NCBI RefSeq assembly: GCF_014252095.1
Contig: NZ_CP059210.1
Span: 25,773 to 89,772 of the forward strand
Direction: 5' to 3'
Source of the DNA: Blattabacterium cuenoti
GTDB taxonomy: Bacteria > Bacteroidota > Bacteroidia > Flavobacteriales > Blattabacteriaceae
DNA: 64,000 bases
Shown here: positions 1-10,800 of the stretch, in pieces
Layout of the letters: every line of letters starts with the position of its first letter
How positions within the stretch are numbered: position 1 is the stretch's first letter
Notes under the pieces: generated by a model
What the model saw: only the letters and a program-made list of their open reading frames with translations
The model's database searches: none
Told to the model about the DNA's origin: nothing
Program-made: the position numbers and the translations under genes

Positions 1-2
1 AA

Positions 3-608
3 AAAAAAAGATCCATAAATGATTTATTTTTTTATCTCTTGTTTATTATCAGTTTTTCTATTTTTGTTTTTATTTCTCCACTTTTTTATCAAAAATTTTT
101 GAAAAAACATCACAAGGATAGAATTAATATCCTATTTCAAAATGAATTTGATAGAAAATACAGAGAAAACGTAGGGTATAATCTACTTTATTCAAAAACA
201 GCAATTGGTTCTGGAAAATTTTTTGGAAAAGGATATCAAAAAGGAACCATTACAAAAGGAAAATTTTTGCCAGAACAACATACAGATTATATTTTTTGTA
301 CGGTAGGAGAAGAATGGGGGTTTATAGGAAGTGTTACTTTAATTATAATTTATTTATTATTTATTAGTCGTATATACTTTTTATCTGAAAGACAAAAAGA
401 TCCTTTTGGAAGAATTTTTGGATACTCAGTAGGAAATATTCTTTTCATCCACATCCTTATCAATTTAGGAATGGTTATGGGATTATTTCCAACCATAGGG
501 ATTGTTTTACCTTTTTTCAGTTACGGTGGATCTTCTCTTTGGTCTTTCACCGTTTTATTATTTATTTTTATTCGATTAGACGTTTCAAATCAAACAAGTT
601 TGTTATAA
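3..608 (+). CDS. rodA: RodA, rod-shape SEDS glycosyltransferase (C-terminal part)
   Basis: The gene is cut by the window edge: the frame is open from the first bases, so the N-terminal half lies upstream. The visible ~200 codons hold several hydrophobic membrane segments and the conserved SEDS C-terminal motifs: GSGKFFGKG, PEQHTDYIF followed by GEEWGF, and near the end PFFSYGGSS. These are typical of RodA/FtsW peptidoglycan polymerases. The PEQHTDYIF form and the likely rod-shape context favour RodA over FtsW. It polymerises glycan strands from lipid II during cell elongation in the inner membrane. A TTG at 39 is an apparent start but falls inside the conserved protein, so it is not used. The stop is followed by about 90 bp before the tmRNA. 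Confidence 0.88.
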   Translation, partial: KKRSINDLFFYLLFIISFSIFVFISPLFYQKFLKKHHKDRINILFQNEFDRKYRENVGYNLLYSKTAIGSGKFFGKGYQKGTITKGKFLPEQHTDYIFCTVGEEWGFIGSVTLIIIYLLFISRIYFLSERQKDPFGRIFGYSVGNILFIHILINLGMVMGLFPTIGIVLPFFSYGGSSLWSFTVLLFIFIRLDVSNQTSLL

Positions 609-700
609 TAAATAGCATTTCATCATGAAAAAATCTTCGTGAATACTGATATAAATAATTTTTATTTGTTTATCTTTAGTTCAGATTTTTATTAAAATTA

Positions 701-1103
701 GGGGCTGGTTTTGGAATAGACAGCAAGATTATTGACAAAGGAAAGCATATCGTGTTACGTAAGGAGTTACACGTAAATACCGCGTTACAAGTATAAATGG
801 CGAAAAACAATACGCTTTTGCTGCTTAATGAAAAATAATATTATCATTATAGCTTGATCTGTAAGACACAGAAGCAAAATATCTCTCAGAAATCCTCCTT
901 ATAGTTTCTGATGATATAGAGGTACTCAAAATATAAGGATAAGAAAACGGATGATTCTTAAGTTTTCCAATTAGATTCTGAATCTAGGATTAGATGAGGA
1001 ATCCAAAGAACGATTCTAATCTAAAAAAAATAGACTTTGGATAAATATGTAGAACTCCTTTTTCGTACTTGTTTGGACGCGGGTTCGAATCCCGCCAGCT
1101 CCA
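701..1103 (+). ncRNA. ssrA: tmRNA (ssrA)
   Basis: The 5' end GGGGCTG (701-707) pairs with CAGCTCC (1096-1102), giving the tRNA-like acceptor stem. The T-arm GGGTTCGAATCCC lies at 1081-1093. The resume codon GGC at 799 starts a short tag frame ending TAA at 826-828, which encodes GEKQYAFAA. That matches the Bacteroidetes tag pattern (G/A-E-n-n-Y-A-l-A-A), with K, Q and F at variable positions. The CCA end is not encoded (CTCC-A-C then T-run), so it must be added after transcription. tmRNA with SmpB rescues stalled ribosomes and tags peptides for Clp-type proteases; clpP and a clpC-like gene are in this window. Length of about 403 nt is normal. A TTTG at 665-668 sits where a -33 element would be expected. 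Confidence 0.95.
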
Positions 1104-1134
1104 CTTTTCATCTGATCAATTTTTTAATTGTATT

Positions 1135-2832
1135 GTGAGTTCTGTTTCTTTCAAAAACAACAAAAGAATACAATTTTTTTTCTGTAGTCTTCTTTCAGGA
1201 TTTTTGTTAGGATTAGGATGGCCTACCTATGGGAATCCTTTGTTTTTATTCATCGCTTTTGTTCCTTTATTATATCTAGAAGAATCCTTGAGTTATTCTT
1301 CTTTCAAAAAAATTTTTTTCTGGTCCTTTCTTACTTTTTTTACCTGGAACGCTCTTTCTACATGGTGGTTATCTTATGCAAAAAAACCTAATGGAGATTT
1401 TGCTATAATAGAAGCCTATTTGATTCCTGTTATGCTTAATTCTTTTTTTATGTCGATTGTATTTTCAATTTATTCGTATGTAAAAAAAAATGTAGAAGAT
1501 CAAAATATAGGAGACCTATTCTTAGTTTGTATATGGATATCGTTTGAAAAAATGCACTTAGAATGGGAGCTTTCTTGGCCTTGGTTGAATCTAGGAAATG
1601 GTTTTTCTAATCATCCAGAATGGATTCAATGGTATGAATATACTGGAATTTTAGGAGGGACTCTATGGATATGGAGTGTCAATATAGGACTCATGAAATC
1701 GATTACTGAATATCAAAAGAATGAGAATAAACTCACTTTATATAAAAATATTTTTTTTAATGTAGGAAAAATATTTTTCCTTATTTTTATTTCAAATTAT
1801 TTATATTCAAAATGTGAGGAATGGAAAGGAAGAGATGAGACTGTAGATGTTTTTATTTTACAACCCAATATTGATCCATATCACCAGAAATATAAAATTT
1901 CAACGGAAAAATTGATCAAAAAATTGCAAACATTGATAGATAAAAAAATTTTTTCTGGTAAGAAAAATTTTATTATAGCCCCTGAAACGGTATTGCCTGG
2001 ATATGGTCATAAAATTTCTATGGATCATCTAACTCAAGAGAGCTTAATTTCTCTATTTAGAAATCATCTAAAAAAAAAATATCCAAAGACTGTATTTATT
2101 ACAGGTATAGAATTATATGCTTTATCCTATACTAATAGTAGTAGTAAAACTTCCACCCCAATTTTTATGGAAAAGGAAAAAAGGATCCAATGGTTGGATA
2201 TATTCAATTCTGTGATACAAATAGGAACATCTGATGACAATATTGAGATTCATCACAAATCTAAATTAGTTCCAGCTGTAGAAACTTTTCCTTACAAAGG
2301 AATTCTTTTTCCTATATTAGGAAATATATTGCTGAATTTTGGAGGGTCTGTCATGGAACATGGAAAACAAGAGGAGCCGGTTGTATTTATACATCCTGAT
2401 TTAGGAATCAAGGTAGCACCTATTATTTGCTATGAATCTATATTTGGAGAATATGTTTCTAAATTTTTCAAAAAAAATGCAGAATTTATGATTATCATTA
2501 CTAATGATGGTTGGTGGGGTTTTTCACAAGGTTATAAGCAACACCTGTATTATGCACGTCTTAGAGCCATTGAAAATAGAAAATATATTGCTAGGTCCGC
2601 AAATACAGGAGTTTCTTGTATCATTGATGACAAAGGGCAAATCCTTTCTTTCCTTCCTTATGGAAGGGATGGGGTTTTATCATCAAAAGTTCGTCTGAAT
2701 AGAAAAAAAACTTTTTATATAAAATATGGAGATTATTTTTCTAAAATTAGTATTATAACTTCTATAATAATTTTTATCTATACAATAGTATATCGTATCT
2801 ATATAAGAAAATTGATTTTGAAATCTGGATAA
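1135..2832 (+). CDS. lnt: Apolipoprotein N-acyltransferase
   Basis: This inner-membrane enzyme adds the third acyl chain to the N-terminal cysteine of lipoproteins. The N-terminal ~270 residues are strongly hydrophobic (several membrane spans, with the early motif LGWPTYGNP). A nitrilase-type domain follows with its triad visible: Glu in APETVLPG (about residue 284), Lys in HKSKLVP (about 375) and Cys in PIICYES (about 432). A final hydrophobic segment near the C-terminus fits the family. The frame is open back into the tmRNA, but that part encodes tmRNA bases. GTG at 1135 is the first plausible start outside the RNA gene, and there is no Shine-Dalgarno sequence to decide further. It likely works with Lol transport; a lolD-like gene lies at 33.6-34.3 kb. 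Confidence 0.9.
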   Translation: MSSVSFKNNKRIQFFFCSLLSGFLLGLGWPTYGNPLFLFIAFVPLLYLEESLSYSSFKKIFFWSFLTFFTWNALSTWWLSYAKKPNGDFAIIEAYLIPVMLNSFFMSIVFSIYSYVKKNVEDQNIGDLFLVCIWISFEKMHLEWELSWPWLNLGNGFSNHPEWIQWYEYTGILGGTLWIWSVNIGLMKSITEYQKNENKLTLYKNIFFNVGKIFFLIFISNYLYSKCEEWKGRDETVDVFILQPNIDPYHQKYKISTEKLIKKLQTLIDKKIFSGKKNFIIAPETVLPGYGHKISMDHLTQESLISLFRNHLKKKYPKTVFITGIELYALSYTNSSSKTSTPIFMEKEKRIQWLDIFNSVIQIGTSDDNIEIHHKSKLVPAVETFPYKGILFPILGNILLNFGGSVMEHGKQEEPVVFIHPDLGIKVAPIICYESIFGEYVSKFFKKNAEFMIIITNDGWWGFSQGYKQHLYYARLRAIENRKYIARSANTGVSCIIDDKGQILSFLPYGRDGVLSSKVRLNRKKTFYIKYGDYFSKISIITSIIIFIYTIVYRIYIRKLILKSG

Positions 2833-2862
2833 AAGATTGTATAAATTTCTTTTCAGAATATT

Positions 2863-3792
2863 CTAATGAAAATTTTCCAATTTTTTGATCATATTTTTTA
2901 CATGATTAGCGGATTTTTTTAAAAGATTTTTTTCTTCTTGGTTCAGTTTTAATTCTATAATTTTTTCTATTCCAGATTTTCCCAACATAACTGGAACTCC
3001 TAGGTAAACATTTTTCAAATCATACTCTCCTTTTAAAAAAACAGAACATGATAAAATTCGTTTAGAATCCTTTATAATAGACTCGACCATTTGTAGTACG
3101 GAAGCACTAGGGGCCATCCAGGCTGAAGTTCCCAAAAGATTTACAATTTGTTCTCCACCTTTTTTAGTTTTTTCAATAATTACTTGATTTTTTTCTTTTG
3201 ATATAAATTCCATAATAGGAATTCCAGATATAGATGTATATCTGTATAAAGGAACCATCGTATCTCCATGTCCACCTAATAATAAAGTTTGTATATCATG
3301 AGGAGAACAATTTAATTCTTCAGACAAAAAATAGCGATATCTAGCTGAATCTAAAATTCCAGCCATTCCAATCACACGAGAAGAATCCACTTTAGCTGTA
3401 AGATAGCTCACATAGGACATTACATCTAATGGATTAGAAACGATGATAAATTTTGCTTTTGGAGAGAAACGAATAGATTCTTTAGTTACAGAATGAATAA
3501 TTTTTGCATTATGATTTACTAAATCATCACGACTCATTCCAGGTTTTCTAGGGATTCCACAAGTAATAATAATTACTTCAGAATTTTTAGATTTTGAATA
3601 ATCATTGGTAAAGCCAATAATATGAGTGTTTGAACCAATAATAGGGAACATTTGAGATATATCTAAGCACTTTCCTTCGGCAAATTTATCTCTTATATCT
3701 AATAAAACGATTTCATTTACGATATCTTTTTCAGCTAAAAGACTAGCACATGAAGCTCCAACATTTCCCGCTCCAATAATAGTAACTTTCAT
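2863..3792 (-). CDS. mdh: Malate dehydrogenase
   Basis: It oxidises malate to oxaloacetate with NAD+ in the TCA cycle. The protein is 309 aa, normal for the LDH-like MDH family. It opens with the NAD-binding glycine motif GAGNVG (residues 7-12). Next come an acidic residue ending strand 2 (LLDIRD), the substrate-binding RKPGMSR loop and the catalytic His in GGHGDT. Arg rather than Gln in the mobile loop points to malate rather than lactate. The ATG at 3792 is directly upstream of the glycine motif. It is divergent from gcvP across an 81-bp spacer and convergent with lnt (30 bp apart). sucA, sucB and sucC elsewhere in the window fit an oxidative TCA cycle. Confidence 0.95.
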   Translation of the reverse strand: MKVTIIGAGNVGASCASLLAEKDIVNEIVLLDIRDKFAEGKCLDISQMFPIIGSNTHIIGFTNDYSKSKNSEVIIITCGIPRKPGMSRDDLVNHNAKIIHSVTKESIRFSPKAKFIIVSNPLDVMSYVSYLTAKVDSSRVIGMAGILDSARYRYFLSEELNCSPHDIQTLLLGGHGDTMVPLYRYTSISGIPIMEFISKEKNQVIIEKTKKGGEQIVNLLGTSAWMAPSASVLQMVESIIKDSKRILSCSVFLKGEYDLKNVYLGVPVMLGKSGIEKIIELKLNQEEKNLLKKSANHVKNMIKKLENFH

Positions 3793-3873
3793 TTTTTTTT
3801 AAACGATTAAATATTTATCTTACTTTGTAAGGTTTTATAGGTTTTATAAATATAAACACAATTTCTATTTTTT

Positions 3874-6774
3874 ATGAATGAGGATTTCATTAAGGGAAAA
3901 TTCTATTTCAGACATATAGGTCCGTCTTTGGAAGAAATTAACAAAATGTTGAAAATCTTAAAATGTAGCTCCCTAAAAGAGTTAATCCATAAAACAATTC
4001 CAAAAGAAATACGTTTAAAAAAAAATTTAATTCTTCCGAATTCTATTTCTGAATATAAATATTTGAATCATATTTTTCGAGTTAGCAAAAGAAATAAAGT
4101 TTTTCGTTCTTATATAGGATTGGGATATAAAAATACTATTACTCCAGCCGTAATTCAAAGAAATATTTTAGAAAACCCAAATTGGTATACTCCTTATACT
4201 CCCTATCAATCGGAAATATCTCAAGGGCGCTTAGAAGCCTTAATCAATTTTCAAACTATGATTTCAGATCTAACTTCCATGAAAATTAGTAACGCTTCTA
4301 TGTTAGATGAAGGAACTGCATCAGCTGATGCCATGATTATGATTTATAAAGAAAGTCTAAGAAGAAAACGGATAAAAAATGATCCTTATTTTTTCGTTTC
4401 AGATGAAATTTTTCCACAAACATTATCCATACTCAAGACTAGATGCTTTGGTTTAGGAATCAAATTAATTCAAGATTTTCATGGAGAATTAAAAAAATAT
4501 CAAAAAAAAAATATATTCGGATTACTCCTTCCATATCCTTCCTCTTTAGGAGAAATTTATGACTATACTGAAACAGTAAAATATGCAAAAGAAAAAGATA
4601 TATCGGTGATAGTATCTGCAGATCTTTTATCTCTAACCTTATTAACGCCTCCTGGAGAATGGAATGCGGATGTAGTAGTAGGATCTACTCAATCTTTTGG
4701 GATTCCTATGGGATACGGGGGGCCTCATGCCGCTTTTTTTTCGACTCTTGAAAAGTATAAACGTTTTCTTCCAGGAAGAATTATTGGAGAATCTGTGGAT
4801 AGAAAAAATAAAAAAGCATTTCGTATGGCTTTGCAAACAAGAGAACAACATATAAAAAGAGAAAGAGCCACTTCAAATATTTGTACATCACAAGTATTGC
4901 CTGCTATCATGGCTTCTATGTATGCTTTATATCATGGTCCAAAAGGATTAAAAATAATTGCAGAAAATATTCATAAATGGACAAAAAAGTTAGAAAATGG
5001 ATTGATCCACACTGTGAATGGAATAGAGCAAATTAACTCCTTTTATTTTGACACTCTCAGAATCAGAATAAAAAATCCAGAAATTTTTTCTTTAGAAAAA
5101 CTCAAAAAAATAGCTGAACGAAGAAGAACTAATTTCCGATATGTAGATTGTCATATGATGACAATCACTTTAGACGAAACTTCTTGTGAAGAGGATATTC
5201 ATCATATTCTTTCTATATTTCATGAAGTTAATAATCATAAAAAAATGGAAAGAAATACCTATAAATTTTTTTTCAAAAAAAATCAAGAGGAAAAATGTAA
5301 AATTCCTAATTCTTTAAAAAGAAGATCTAATTTTTTAACCCATTCAATTTTTCATAAGTTTCATTCAGAAAATGAACTTATGCGTTATATTAAAAGACTA
5401 GAAAGAAAAGATCTTTCTTTGACTCATTCTATGATTCCATTAGGATCATGTACCATGAAATTAAATGCATCTGCAGAATTATTTTCTCTTAGCCAATACG
5501 AATGGAGAAATATTCATCCTTTTGTTCCTAAGGAACAAACAAAAGGATACCAGTTTATTATAAGAAATTTAGAAAAATACCTAAAAGAAATAACTGGATT
5601 TCCTGGAATATCTTTACAACCTAATTCAGGGGCTCAAGGAGAATATGCTGGACTTATGGTTATCAAAGCTTATCATCACTCTTTACAAGAAGATAAAAGA
5701 AATGTAGCTCTAATTCCTTCTTCATCACACGGAACCAATCCTGCATCTGCGATGATGGCTGGAATGAAAGTTATCTTAATTTCCACAAAGAAAGATGGAT
5801 CCATAGATCAAAATGATTTGTTAAAAAAAGTAAAAGAAAACAAAGATTTTTTATCCGTATTAATGATTACATATCCATCAACTCATGGAGTTTACGAATT
5901 TCATATTCAAGAAATTATAGAAATAGTTCACAAAAATGGAGGACAAGTTTATATGGATGGAGCCAATATGAATGCACAAATTGGATTAATGAAACCAGAA
6001 AAAATAGGTGTAGATGTATGTCATCTGAATCTGCATAAAACTTTTGCCATTCCTCATGGAGGAGGTGGCCCAGGAATGGGTCCTATTTGTGTTGCTTCTC
6101 ATTTACAACCTTTTCTTCCAAATCATCCCTTTCTTCAAAATGAAAAAAATAAAAAAACATTGACCGTATCTTCTTCTCCATATGGATCTTCTCTAATTTT
6201 AACAATTTCTTATGCTTATATTCGTCTTCTAGGTCCAGATGGACTCAAAAAATGCACGGAAATATCTATATTGAATGCTAATTACATAAAGAAAAAATTA
6301 AAAAATGATTATAAAATATTATACGTTGGAAAAAATGATACTGTAGCACACGAACTGATTATAGATTGTAGAATTTTCAAATCAATTGGGATAGAAGTTA
6401 TAGATATAGCCAAAAGAATGATGGATTATGGATTTCATGCTCCTACTATATCTTTTCCTGTAGAAGGATGTATGATGATAGAACCTACGGAAAGTGAATC
6501 TAAAGAAGAATTAGATCGTTTTATTGAAACCCTTATAAACATACGTCAAGAAATTCATGAAATTGAAGAAGGGAAATTTTCTGAAAAAGAAAATGTATTA
6601 AAAAATGCTCCACATAGTTTAGATTTATTAACAGACAACCAATGGGTTTATCCTTATACTAGAGAAAAAGCAGCTTATCCATTGAATTGGGTAAAAGAGA
6701 GAAAGTTTTGGCCCTCTATTAGTAGAATCGATGATGGATACGGAGATAGGAATCTAATTTGTAGATGTACTTAG
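3874..6774 (+). CDS. gcvP: Glycine dehydrogenase (decarboxylating), P-protein
   Basis: This is the PLP enzyme of the glycine cleavage system. It decarboxylates glycine and passes the aminomethyl group to the lipoylated H-protein. The protein is 966 aa, the normal length of the fused (alpha plus beta) form. The N-terminal half carries the RHIGPS-type start and the YTPYQSEISQGRLEAL motif. The C-terminal half has SHGTNPASA, the PLP lysine in LNLHKTFAIPHGGGGPGMG (Lys about 722) and a glycine-rich loop. No other gcv gene is in the window. A possible promoter in the 81-bp spacer to mdh has TTTG, 19 bp, then TAAATATA. The stop is only one base from the end of convergent tsaD. Confidence 0.95.
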   Translation: MNEDFIKGKFYFRHIGPSLEEINKMLKILKCSSLKELIHKTIPKEIRLKKNLILPNSISEYKYLNHIFRVSKRNKVFRSYIGLGYKNTITPAVIQRNILENPNWYTPYTPYQSEISQGRLEALINFQTMISDLTSMKISNASMLDEGTASADAMIMIYKESLRRKRIKNDPYFFVSDEIFPQTLSILKTRCFGLGIKLIQDFHGELKKYQKKNIFGLLLPYPSSLGEIYDYTETVKYAKEKDISVIVSADLLSLTLLTPPGEWNADVVVGSTQSFGIPMGYGGPHAAFFSTLEKYKRFLPGRIIGESVDRKNKKAFRMALQTREQHIKRERATSNICTSQVLPAIMASMYALYHGPKGLKIIAENIHKWTKKLENGLIHTVNGIEQINSFYFDTLRIRIKNPEIFSLEKLKKIAERRRTNFRYVDCHMMTITLDETSCEEDIHHILSIFHEVNNHKKMERNTYKFFFKKNQEEKCKIPNSLKRRSNFLTHSIFHKFHSENELMRYIKRLERKDLSLTHSMIPLGSCTMKLNASAELFSLSQYEWRNIHPFVPKEQTKGYQFIIRNLEKYLKEITGFPGISLQPNSGAQGEYAGLMVIKAYHHSLQEDKRNVALIPSSSHGTNPASAMMAGMKVILISTKKDGSIDQNDLLKKVKENKDFLSVLMITYPSTHGVYEFHIQEIIEIVHKNGGQVYMDGANMNAQIGLMKPEKIGVDVCHLNLHKTFAIPHGGGGPGMGPICVASHLQPFLPNHPFLQNEKNKKTLTVSSSPYGSSLILTISYAYIRLLGPDGLKKCTEISILNANYIKKKLKNDYKILYVGKNDTVAHELIIDCRIFKSIGIEVIDIAKRMMDYGFHAPTISFPVEGCMMIEPTESESKEELDRFIETLINIRQEIHEIEEGKFSEKENVLKNAPHSLDLLTDNQWVYPYTREKAAYPLNWVKERKFWPSISRIDDGYGDRNLICRCT

Positions 6775-6775
6775 T

Positions 6776-7807
6776 CTAGAATGTTTTTAATTTAGAATAT
6801 GGAGTGACATTCATGGAATCGAATATATTTTTTTCGTATTTAAGTAGTCCAGTGATGGCTATCATAGCTCCATTATCTGTAGAATATTCCTTTTTGGGAA
6901 GAAAAATTTCTAGTTTTTTGTCTCTTTTTGCAAAAAGAATAAAATGTCGTCTAATCTCATTATTAGCAGAAACTCCTCCTGCTAAAGCTACTCTAAAAAT
7001 TCCTGTTTTTAAGGTAGCTTTTAACACTTTTTCCAAAAGAATTTCGGCTATAATATTCTGTACTGAAGCACACAAATCGGATAAATTTTTTTTTACAAAA
7101 AAGGAATCTTTTTGTAATTTATTGTTTATAAACTGTAATACCTGGCTTTTCAAACCACTAAAACTAAAATTTAATCCTTTTACTGAGGGTTTAGAAAACC
7201 TAAATTTTTTAGAATATCCATTGATAGAAAAATGATCTAATAAAGGACCTCCAGGATAAGAAAATCCTAAAATTCTAGCTATTTTATCAAAAGCGTCTCC
7301 TACGGAATCATCTAAGGTCGATCCTAATATTTCCATTTGAAAAAAATCGTTAACTCTTACTATTAAAGTATGTCCTCCACTAATCATTAAACATAAAAAA
7401 GGAAATTTAGGATAAGTATTATTCATATTAGCTTTTTGTATAAAATGCGAAAGGATATGTGCTTGTACGTGATTGACAGTTAATAAAGGAATTTTTAATC
7501 CCATTGATAAAGATTTTGCAAAAGAAGTACCTACTAATAAAGGACCTATTAGTCCTGGACCTAGCGTAAAAGATACAGCATCAATTTGATTTTTATTTAT
7601 CCTTGCATAGGATATAGATTTATTTACAGCTAAAATGAGAGATTTCTCATGTAATCTTGAAGCTATTTCTGGGACGACTCCTCCATATTGTTTATGAATT
7701 TTTTGACGAATTATAACATTCGATAATACACATCTATTCTTTATAATAGAGACTGCCGTATCATCACACGAGGATTCTATCCCAATGACAATAAGTTTTT
7801 TTTTCAT
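6776..7807 (-). CDS. tsaD: tRNA t6A synthase subunit TsaD
   Basis: This is the catalytic subunit for threonylcarbamoyl-adenosine at position 37 of ANN-decoding tRNAs. The protein is 343 aa with the Kae1/TsaD/ASKHA fold. Visible motifs are GIESSCDDTA at the N-terminus, GPGLIGPLLVG, the metal-binding HVQAHILSH, MISGGHT, and a C-terminal GGVSAN with TDNGAMIA. Its partner tsaB is at 55.8-56.4 kb. The start ATG at 7807 lies 25 bp from the likely tamB start on the other strand. Confidence 0.95.
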   Translation of the reverse strand: MKKKLIVIGIESSCDDTAVSIIKNRCVLSNVIIRQKIHKQYGGVVPEIASRLHEKSLILAVNKSISYARINKNQIDAVSFTLGPGLIGPLLVGTSFAKSLSMGLKIPLLTVNHVQAHILSHFIQKANMNNTYPKFPFLCLMISGGHTLIVRVNDFFQMEILGSTLDDSVGDAFDKIARILGFSYPGGPLLDHFSINGYSKKFRFSKPSVKGLNFSFSGLKSQVLQFINNKLQKDSFFVKKNLSDLCASVQNIIAEILLEKVLKATLKTGIFRVALAGGVSANNEIRRHFILFAKRDKKLEIFLPKKEYSTDNGAMIAITGLLKYEKNIFDSMNVTPYSKLKTF

Positions 7808-7832
7808 AAAAAAAATAACAATATCTTTAGAA

Positions 7833-10800
7833 ATGAATCATGGATTTTTAATAAAATTCTTTTTTAGAAAAAAGAATATCTATATCCTTTGTATAGCTAT
7901 TTTCTTATTAGGAGTAATTAGCACAACTTTTTATTATCGAAAAGAGATACAAGAAAAAATAACGGCATTTTTTGTGAAAAAAATGAATACCCATCTTGGT
8001 CAAAGAATTCGTGTGAAAAATGTGTCTATGAATCTTTTTAAAAAAGAATTTCATCTTTCCGACGTGAGGATTATGGATCATCATCACTTTTATTTGATTC
8101 ATTTATCCAAATGTAAAATATCTATAAAAAATTTTTTTCAATATTTTTTTATAAGTTCTCAATGTCTAAATATAGGAAATCTAATACTTGAAAATCCTAA
8201 AATTTTTGTCAAAAAGTATTTAAATGAAAAAGAAAACAGTTTTTTTACCTTTTTCAAAGAATTTATCCTAAAAAGAGATTTAAATAAAAAAAACTCTATC
8301 CAAACTATTAGTTGTTCTAATTTTAAAATAAAAAATGCTCATTTAGTATATGAAAATTTTAACTCTAAAGAAAGTTACAAAAATAATTTTTCTACTTCAA
8401 TAAGAAATATAAAAATAGATGAAGATCAAAAAATAAAAGCCACTATTTTTTTTCTAAAATTAAATGGATATATAAAAAGAAAAAATTATCGTATAGAAAA
8501 TTTTTTTTGTCATTTTACTTATTTTACTTCGAAGTTAAAAATCCACAATTTTTTTCTAAGAACATCTGATAGCCATTTGAAAGGAAAAGTTACATTTTTT
8601 TATAATGCGAATAAAAATAATGTGGATAAAAAGAATATGAGCATAAAAGGAGAAATCTTTGAAGGATCCAAATTAGGTTCTGATTTCATCAGTATATTTT
8701 TTTCAAACTTTTCTAAAAAAAAGAGTTTTCCACTCATTTTTTCCGTTCATGGATTTATAAATGGAAAATTGAATGAAAAAATTTCTTTTTCAAAAATTTA
8801 TATAAAAAATATTCTTTTCAAGAAAATATTTTCAGAAAAAATTAATATTTTTTATAATCTAAAAAAAGAATGGAGAGAGATTCAATTTTTAAAAACTGTT
8901 TTTCAAACTTCAGTTCATGAAATAAAAAAAATATTTCCATCTTCTTATCATTCGAAATTAAATCTTTTGAATTCTTTTAACCATATTTTTTCCTACAAAG
9001 GAGATTTAATTTTCAAAAAAAAATGGATGAAAATAAATGGGAACATCCATTCCAAAACTTTTACATCTCACATCTATGCTTGTATTTCTCGTACTAATAA
9101 TCTAAATATTAAATATCTAGGAAGAATTTCAACCAAAAGAAAAGAAAGTATGGATTCTTTAATCCCATTAAGAATTCCCTCATGTTTATGGATTTTCAAT
9201 TTCAAAGGAATCTATAAGAATTTTTCTTTGAAAAAGAATATTCAAAATAGTTTGAATCACTTTTTTATTACCCTTTCTTGTCCTTTTCCTGATTCAGGAA
9301 TCGAAATCAATTGTCATGGACAAATCCATAATAATTTTCAAAAATTATTTCTAAGTATTAATACAAAAAATGAAAATCAATTTTTCAAAAAAATGAAAAT
9401 TCTATTAATTAAAAATGAATCCAAAAAAAGTTTTTTCATAGATATATCCGATATAATTACCGGTTCTATTCATGGAAATTTTATATGGAAAGATTTTTTT
9501 ACATCTATAAAAAAGGAGATTTCTTCTTTAAGAAAGAATCTTCGTTTTAAGAAGAATCCTATAATAAAAAAACAATATGCTTTTTTTCATTTTTCAATTA
9601 AAAAAGGCTTTTTTAAATTGATGAATTTGCAAAAAAAAATAAAAATATTATCAGATATTCAATTATCAGGACTATACAAAAATGATGTAATAAAAATGAG
9701 TCTTTTCACAAAAAAGATCCAATTCAAGGAAATATTAATTGATCGTTTTTATCTTAAAATAAATTCCTTTGTAAAGAATAAAATTCAGTTATATATCAAA
9801 AAAATATCATTTAATAATTTTTTATCTAAAAAAATAGATCTTTCCATTTTTGACAAAAAAAACTTTTTAATAATCAATTTCAATTTTTTTTTCAAATTCA
9901 AAAAAAAAGAATTTCAAAAACAAACACTAAATTTTCTTTTTAAAAAAATTAATTATAATAGGAATTTTTGGATTTTTTTTATACTACCTTCCAAATTGAA
10001 TATCAATGGATATGATTGGTTTATTATCAATCAAATGAATAGGAATATAGGGAAAATAAAAATAGACTTGGAAAATAAAAAATATATCATTGATAATATC
10101 ATATTATCATCAGATAATGATCATGAAAAAATTGTCATCAAATCTTCTTTTCATCAAGAAAATGATATGAAATTTAAAATATTATTGAATAATATTCAAT
10201 TAAAAAAAATACTTCCAAAAAAAGACTTTATGATAAATGGTTATGCAAATGGCATTTTGGTTTTTAAAGTGGGTTTAAAAAAAATTGAACCCAATAATAT
10301 AAATATCAATATTAAAAATATTTCAATTGAAAAAAAGGTTCTTGGAAATTTTTTTATTCGTTCTAAAAATAATTCTGAAATTCATGGGATATTGAAGAAT
10401 AAAGACTCTTCTGAAATTTTTTCATTTTCTGGAAATATTAATAACGAATTCAAAAAAAAATATAAACTCAATTGGAAGGTAAGTATTAAAAATTTCAACA
10501 TAAGTGATTTCCCTTTTTTATGGAAAAAAATGGATAGTGAAGCTAGAGGTTTTATTTCCGGAAAAATACGAATTTTTGGAAGATTAGAAAATCCGCATTA
10601 TTTTGGAAAATTAGAACTTAAAAAAGTTGGAATAAAAATCAATTCTATAAATACGGATTATGAAATGACCAGTCCAGCCTATATAAGTCTTTTTTATAAA
10701 TCCTGCATTTTAAAAAACTTTTCTTTTAGAGACATAAAATACAATACAACAGGATGCATAAATGGAGTTTTTTTCCATAAAAATTTTTTGAAATGGAATG

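Noticed and set aside
1069-1134. Upstream extension of lnt
   Set aside because: These bases encode the tRNA-like end of tmRNA. The family match begins later, so GTG at 1135 was used.
6804-7235. Plus-strand 143-codon frame opposite tsaD
   Set aside because: It lies wholly within tsaD in antisense and shows no family motifs.
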